Assembly (NCBI GenBank): GCA_021371955.1 | Contig: JAJFVD010000013.1 | Location: forward strand, 124,001-188,000 | DNA: 64,000 bases | Source: Bacteroidales bacterium | Lineage (GTDB): Bacteria > Bacteroidota > Bacteroidia > Bacteroidales > UBA932 | Reading direction: 5' to 3' | Part shown: in pieces, positions 63,533 to 64,000 of the stretch | How positions within the stretch are numbered: the stretch's first letter is position 1 | How the letters are laid out: every line of letters starts with the position of its first letter | Program-made: the position numbers and the translations under genes | The notes under the pieces: model-generated | Told to the model about the DNA's origin: nothing | Databases searched by the model: none | Seen by the model: only the letters and a program-made list of their open reading frames with translations

Positions 63533-63553
63533 GAAGGGGGCAATGCCCCCTTC
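63533..63553. terminator. GC-rich hairpin between convergent genes
   Basis: GAAGGGGGC (63533-63541) pairs with GCCCCCTTC (63545-63553), T-rich on both outer sides. Probably the terminator of the cyclophilin gene read on the minus strand. Confidence 0.7.
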
Positions 63554-63592
63554 ATTTTTGTTGCTAACCATGGAGCGGCTGCGCCGCAAGGT

Positions 63593-64000
63593 CTATTTCA
63601 GTACCGGTTTAACAGATATAATCTTAATGTCTGTATTGGGTTTGTCGCGCTGGTCGGTTGGGGTTGCTGCGATTTTGTCAATCACGTTAAAACCGTCGAT
63701 AGTTTCGCCGTAAACGGTGTAGTCGCCATCGAGCTGAGCGCATGTTCCGGCATCTTCAACGATATAAAACTGCGAGCCCGAAGACTCTTTCTGAGGATTG
63801 CCCGGGCCGCCTCTTCTTGCGGCTGCAAGAGCTCCTTTTTTGTGTTTGAACTGAGGCAGGATTTCGGCAGGAACATTATATCCCGGGCCGCCTGTGCCAT
63901 ATCTTGCCACAGCAGAAGTGTCCTTGGTGAGCGGGTCACCTGTCTGAATCATAAACCCTTTAATTACTCTGTGGAATAAAATTCCGTCGTAAAACCTTTC
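63593..64000 (-). CDS. Cyclophilin-type peptidyl-prolyl isomerase (partial, N-terminus beyond window)
   Basis: The reverse-strand frame is open to the window edge. Upstream of the Met at 63952 the edge reads ERFYDGILFHRVIKGFMIQTG, the cyclophilin catalytic Arg loop, so the true start lies beyond 64000. The rest includes GSQFYIVEDA, LDGDYTVYGETIDGFNVID and closes with SVKPVLK. Catalyses cis-trans isomerisation of Xaa-Pro bonds. Cellular location cannot be determined without the N-terminus. Confidence 0.92.
   Translation of the reverse strand, partial: ERFYDGILFHRVIKGFMIQTGDPLTKDTSAVARYGTGGPGYNVPAEILPQFKHKKGALAAARRGGPGNPQKESSGSQFYIVEDAGTCAQLDGDYTVYGETIDGFNVIDKIAATPTDQRDKPNTDIKIISVKPVLK

Noticed and set aside
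1-64000. tRNA, rRNA and CRISPR arrays
   Set aside because: No cloverleaf-type T-loop sequence, no rRNA-like stretch and no regularly spaced direct repeats were seen.

Overview
The window looks like a chromosomal segment of a Bacteroidales-type Bacteroidota genome. Support comes from three tandem SusC/SusD pairs, promoters with the TAnnTTTG -7 box, BlaI/M56 regulators without a beta-lactamase, and the local gene set (rplM-rpsI-rpsB-tsf, lpxK, S9 and M24 peptidases). I see no rRNA, tRNA or CRISPR array.

Layout. (1) 1-4.4 kb, minus strand: a signalling operon with a periplasmic THI5-like binding protein, a dCache-HAMP-PP2C phosphatase, an RsbW-like anti-sigma kinase, an RsbV-like STAS protein and an amino-acid ABC permease cut by the window edge. 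(2) 4.5-16.4 kb: regulators and small enzymes (GNAT, AraC-GyrI, MerR-GyrI, AAA_14/DUF4143 ATPase, BlaI/M56 pair, serine hydrolase, membrane-anchored AraC, flavodoxin, Smr). A gene-free stretch at 10.1-10.7 kb is packed with inverted repeats. (3) 16.5-21.7 kb: a 7TM-PAS histidine kinase, an outer-membrane barrel, an EFR1-type ferredoxin/flavodoxin, MarC and an orphan TrpF. (4) 21.7-26.4 kb: an AT-rich accessory island holding an ATPase fused to a TOPRIM-like DUF4435 domain, a caspase-family protease with an unknown C-terminal half, and two tandem-duplicated small membrane proteins. This is the best candidate for an uncharacterised, probably defensive, system. (5) 26.4-35.6 kb: metabolic and housekeeping genes (cupin, two Nudix enzymes, AlkD-like, KAS III, CrcB + DUF190, S9 peptidase, serine hydrolase, aminopeptidase P). 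(6) 35.7-51.3 kb: three SusC/SusD pairs on the minus strand, with a decayed SusD 3' end between pairs one and two and a ~200-bp repeat covering two of the SusC starts. No glycoside hydrolase or regulator accompanies them. (7) 51.6-57.6 kb: lpxK, dusB, pfkA, rplM, rpsI, rpsB, tsf. (8) 57.7-64 kb: a REP-associated tyrosine transposase (RAYT) between two 113-bp copies of a palindrome-ended repeat, an FMN riboswitch directly upstream of a TonB-dependent receptor (suggesting outer-membrane flavin uptake), an MlaE/MlaF-type ABC pair and a cyclophilin cut by the right edge.

Shared elements: three near-identical ~40-nt perfect or near-perfect palindromes (6.95, 15.8 and 63.45 kb) each sit between convergent genes and probably act as bidirectional terminators.

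Protein families are called from motifs and overall sequence character. No database search was run.
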